Assembly (NCBI RefSeq): GCF_000757725.1
Contig: NZ_JJMU01000029.1
Span: 1 to 64,000 of the forward strand
Source: Sphingobacterium deserti
GTDB taxonomy: Bacteria > Bacteroidota > Bacteroidia > Sphingobacteriales > Sphingobacteriaceae
Direction: 5' to 3'
Length of the DNA: 64,000 nucleotides
This document shows, piece after piece, positions 61,348 to 64,000 of this stretch. Both the position numbers and the translations under genes were made by a program. The notes beneath the pieces are model-generated. The model saw nothing but the letters and a program-made list of their open reading frames with translations. It did no database searches and was not told where the DNA came from. Numbering within the stretch: the first letter of the stretch is position 1; every line of letters begins with the position of its first letter.

Positions 61348-61543
61348 TTATCAGATCTCTTGCAGGACGTGTTTTAAGCTTGCCCTCACGAACAAGCTTG
61401 AGTTCTTCCACTGCTTGCTTAATCTCTTCAATTAAAATAACATCATCTTCAGAAAGTGGTCTTGCTTTAACGAAAGAGAGGTTGCTCAAAAGCTCCATCA
61501 CAAAAGCCGCCTTATTGTCCTTAATATCTAATATTACTTTCAT
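61337..61543 (-). CDS. RelB-like antitoxin
   Basis: This protein of 68 residues begins MKVILDIKDNKAAFVMELLSNLSFV, typical of small antitoxins paired with RelE-type toxins in Bacteroidota. The acidic central stretch EDDVILIEEIKQAVEEL is followed by a Lys/Arg-rich end that overlaps the toxin gene. The frame opens upstream to 61591 but the ATG at 61543 matches the family start. Confidence 0.8.
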   Translation of the reverse strand: MKVILDIKDNKAAFVMELLSNLSFVKARPLSEDDVILIEEIKQAVEELKLVREGKLKTRPARDLINEL

Positions 61544-61730
61544 GATTCGGTATTTAAAGATTATAAAACAAATATAACTATATCTTTTCAAAGGTAAAAT
61601 GGATCTACGTAACGAGGCGTTAGTCTAAAACGTAGATTACTGCTCCAACCCTTCAGGTTATAATGTATATCAAATCTATCGCCATCTTATAACTGGATTT
61701 AATAACTGCTGCCGGCTTAGTATATCCGAT

Positions 61731-62915
61731 CTATAGTTGCGCAAAAGCCTGTTGGAAGTCGGCGATAAGATCGTCGATATGCTCTATGCCTACCGAAATG
61801 CGCAACATGCCTCGGGTGATACCCGATGTTTCTTTTTGGCTCGAAGAATGGTGTGACCCCCACATACTTGCTGGATGCACGATCAATGATTCCACGCCGC
61901 CTAAACTGGCGGCATTGATGAATAGCTTTAGTTTGCTCAGAATCGTTTGCGCACGTAGAAATTCTTCCGCCTCATTTTCTCCATTTATTTCAATGCATAG
62001 CATGCCCGTAAATCCCTGCATCTGTTTACGTGCGAGTGCATACTGGGGGTGTGTCGGTAAACCTGTGTAGCTGATTTTTTTTATAAACGTGCTTTGTTCC
62101 AGCCATTGCGCCAAAGCCAATGCATTTTCATTAATCTGCCTGACACGCAAAGCCAAGGTCTTTAGCCCACGCAGCAACAACCAAGAATCGAAAGGGCTTA
62201 ATGAGGCACCCAGCACAAGCGAGCGCCGCCATACGCGCTCAATATATTCCTTAGACCCACATACCACGCCCGCAGTCAAATCGCTATGACCGCCGAGATA
62301 CTTGGTGGCGCTGTGGACAACTATGTCAATTCCATATTCGCTCGGCCGTTGATTAATGGGGGATGCGAAGGTATTATCAGCCATGGTGGTAATGCCGTGT
62401 TTCTTTCCTAATGATCCAACAAAGGTAAGATCCGTAATGTCAAGGTTTGGATTGGAAGGCGTTTCTACATAGATCAGCTTCGTGTTTGGCTGGATGGCTG
62501 CCTCAAAAGCGTTGTTATCGGTTTGGTTGACATGGGTGATTTCCACGCCATAGTCGCGCAGAAACTCTTTCAAAAATAAGGTGGAACCAGAATAGTGGGC
62601 GTGCTGGGCGATGATGTGATCGCCAGCCTTAACAATGGCAAGGATAGCGGTACTGATAGCCGCCATGCCGGTGGCTAATACTAGTGCATCTTCCGTATTT
62701 TCAAGTTTCGCAATAAGCTCGGCTACTTGACTATTCGTCGGGTTGCCGTGTCTATGGTAAAATTCGGGGTGTTTGGTGGCCGTAGCGGCTTCAATGTAGG
62801 CGGAAAGATCAGTATCGGCCAAGTAGGTGGATGTTTGAAATATAGGGGTAGCGACGGCTTTAGTGGTATTATAATGATTTCCCTGATGAATGAGGGCTGT
62901 TTCTACGTTTTTCAT
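61731..62915 (-). CDS. Cys/Met-metabolism PLP-dependent enzyme (trans-sulfuration family)
   Basis: This 394-residue cytosolic PLP enzyme belongs to the cystathionine gamma-synthase/gamma-lyase/O-acetylhomoserine sulfhydrylase family. Lys205 in HSATKYLGGHSDL is the PLP lysine; YHRHGNPTNSQVAELIAKLE and the VETPSNPN segment are conserved. The C-terminal HPASMWGSHHSSS is typical of the family. Whether it makes cystathionine or homocysteine, or degrades methionine, cannot be decided from sequence alone. Its promoter carries a palindrome (62946-62966). Confidence 0.9.
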   Translation of the reverse strand: MKNVETALIHQGNHYNTTKAVATPIFQTSTYLADTDLSAYIEAATATKHPEFYHRHGNPTNSQVAELIAKLENTEDALVLATGMAAISTAILAIVKAGDHIIAQHAHYSGSTLFLKEFLRDYGVEITHVNQTDNNAFEAAIQPNTKLIYVETPSNPNLDITDLTFVGSLGKKHGITTMADNTFASPINQRPSEYGIDIVVHSATKYLGGHSDLTAGVVCGSKEYIERVWRRSLVLGASLSPFDSWLLLRGLKTLALRVRQINENALALAQWLEQSTFIKKISYTGLPTHPQYALARKQMQGFTGMLCIEINGENEAEEFLRAQTILSKLKLFINAASLGGVESLIVHPASMWGSHHSSSQKETSGITRGMLRISVGIEHIDDLIADFQQAFAQL

Positions 62916-62932
62916 GAAAATAGCTTTATTTT

Positions 62933-62966
62933 CAAAGCTAATAAAAATCTACTTAAATAGTAGATT
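62933..62966 (-). promoter_or_regulatory. promoter with overlapping palindromic operator
   Basis: On the minus strand a -7 element TAGCTTTG occupies 62933-62940. A perfect dyad AATCTAC-N7-GTAGATT lies at 62946-62966, covering the -18 to -38 region where the -33 box would be. This is the layout of a repressor site. Transcription should start about 13 bp before the ATG at 62915. Confidence 0.6.
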
Positions 62967-62997
62967 ATAATATCTGTCTGGGGTATATTATAGTCTA

Positions 62998-63031
62998 CGC
63001 TATACGAATATAGAGGAGCATTCGTATAGCG
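62998..63031 (-). terminator. hairpin downstream of mfd
   Basis: A perfect 12-bp stem CGCTATACGAAT/ATTCGTATAGCG encloses a 10-nt loop, 20 bp past the mfd stop. It has no T-tract, so it may act as a barrier or weak terminator. Confidence 0.55.
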
Positions 63032-63050
63032 CAGAAAAAGCGAGATAGCG

Positions 63051-64000
63051 TTAAGCCATCTTACTGAGCAAATTTAAGGCGTAATCGATGCTATTCACAT
63101 TAGTTAATGCCAATCGTAACTGATTCTTTACCTCCTTGAGATTGGACATTGCTGGATGCGCTTGTACAAAAGCTAATACCTTACCAAATTGATCCGATTC
63201 GAAATAACTGGATTTCGGGTTGTTGAGGAAATAGCCTTTCAATACATTTTTCTTATAGGAGATCTTTTCAAACCCTATCTGCTTACCCATCCATTGCAGC
63301 CTGAGGGTATTAAACAGTTCAAAAACCGGTGCAGGTATCGGACCAAAACGGTCTTCCAGTTCCTTTTGAAAACCTGCCAATTGCTGATCATTCTCTAATT
63401 TGGCAATCTCATTGTAGAGGTTGTAGCGCTCGCCAATATTAGTAACATACTCGTCAGGAATCATGACTTCCAGGTCGGTGTCAATCTGCGTGAAGTTAAC
63501 GTATTTCCGGTTTTTATCATCCGCAAACAATTCGCCGAATTCATCGTCTTTCAATTCTTGAACGGCTTCATCTAAAATCTTATTGTACATTTCAAAGCCT
63601 ATCTCGGCAATAAAGCCAGACTGTTCGGCGCCTAAGAGATTTCCCGAGCCGCGTATGTCCAAATCACGCATGGCTACATTGAAACCAGACCCTAGCTCAG
63701 AAAACTCTTCCAAAGCGGAGAGACGTTTGTAAGCTTCGCTGGTTAAGGTCGATAGGGGTGGACTTAGCAAGTAACAAAAGGCTTTTTTATTCGAGCGTCC
63801 TACGCGGCCACGCATTTGGTGCAGGTCGCTGAGCCCAAACATATGCGCATGATTGATGATGATGGTATTTGCATTAGGAATGTCAAGTCCTGCTTCGATT
63901 ATCGTCGTGGCGACAAGGACGTCAAATTCATGATTGATAAACTTAAGCATCACATCTTCCAGATCATCGCCCTCCAGCTGCCCGTGCGCAATACCTACTC
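63051..64000 (-). CDS. mfd: transcription-repair coupling factor, 3' part only
   Basis: The frame enters from the window edge at 64000 and is open to the stop at 63051, about 316 codons. It covers the end of the helicase motor (VATTIIEAGLDIPNANTI and HQMRGRVGRS, helicase motifs V and VI) and the C-terminal TRCF domain (about the last 150 residues, EVMIPDEYV onward). The upstream residues GIAHGQLEGDDLEDVMLKF continue past the edge, so the protein is 5'-truncated by the window, not by mutation. Confidence 0.93.
   Translation of the reverse strand, partial: VGIAHGQLEGDDLEDVMLKFINHEFDVLVATTIIEAGLDIPNANTIIINHAHMFGLSDLHQMRGRVGRSNKKAFCYLLSPPLSTLTSEAYKRLSALEEFSELGSGFNVAMRDLDIRGSGNLLGAEQSGFIAEIGFEMYNKILDEAVQELKDDEFGELFADDKNRKYVNFTQIDTDLEVMIPDEYVTNIGERYNLYNEIAKLENDQQLAGFQKELEDRFGPIPAPVFELFNTLRLQWMGKQIGFEKISYKKNVLKGYFLNNPKSSYFESDQFGKVLAFVQAHPAMSNLKEVKNQLRLALTNVNSIDYALNLLSKMA

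Noticed and set aside
1..64000. CRISPR arrays, tRNA or rRNA genes, complete insertion sequences, prophage
   Set aside because: No regularly spaced repeats, tRNA-like folds, rRNA sequence or complete transposase gene were seen by eye; a dedicated scan was not possible.

Overview
The window looks like a chromosomal segment from a member of the Bacteroidota, most likely the Sphingobacteriaceae (Sphingobacterium/Pedobacter type). The evidence is a SusC/SusD pair, fimbrillin-type lipoproteins, promoter elements of the Bacteroidota form TAnnTTTG, weak Shine-Dalgarno sequences, and gene content typical of that group. The genus is inferred, not shown.

Layout. (1) 1-11.2 kb is a surface-adhesin region. 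Two tandem minus-strand fimbrillin-like lipoprotein genes are each preceded by a small conserved ORF, one intact and one decayed. A Crp/Fnr-type regulator, a DUF5106/thioredoxin-like lipoprotein, a WecA/TagO-type sugar-phosphate transferase and a third, plus-strand small-ORF/fimbrillin pair follow. (2) 11.3-41.5 kb is one tightly packed 30-kb exopolysaccharide operon. It encodes a second WecA/TagO-type enzyme, an NAD-sugar epimerase, a Wzx flippase, two DegT-type aminotransferase-fold proteins, WbqC, a GNAT-GT2 fusion, many glycosyltransferases (GT2, GT4, GT8, GT14), acyltransferases, Wzy, Wza and a Wzc tyrosine kinase. It ends at a strong terminator. A five-gene cassette sits inside it: S24/S26-type peptidase, PqqD-like protein, nucleotidyltransferase, ABC exporter and HPr-kinase-like protein. 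This looks like peptide-maturation machinery rather than sugar chemistry. (3) 41.6-48.5 kb holds two paralogous OmpA-family proteins, a LuxR-type response regulator, a small one-helix protein and a WbpM/FlaA1-type UDP-sugar 4,6-dehydratase. (4) 48.9-53.7 kb is a SusC/SusD pair. (5) 53.8-64 kb is mostly housekeeping: ispH, hemH, a membrane metallophosphoesterase, galT-galK-galM, a damaged HipB/HipA remnant abutting a RelE/RelB-type module, a Cys/Met-metabolism PLP enzyme, and the 3' part of mfd at the window edge.

How it fits together. The most striking regulatory signal is an 18-bp imperfect palindrome, TGTAG-N8-YTACA. I found it eight times, always between genes: upstream of all three fimbrillin units, the exopolysaccharide operon and the first OmpA gene. 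It implies one regulator coordinates pili-like adhesins, polysaccharide and OmpA proteins. A second palindrome of the Crp/Fnr type, TTGACATTTGTCAA, occurs next to the Crp-like gene and upstream of the plus-strand fimbrillin operon. The best candidates for something undescribed are the peptide-type cassette inside the polysaccharide operon and this shared operator.
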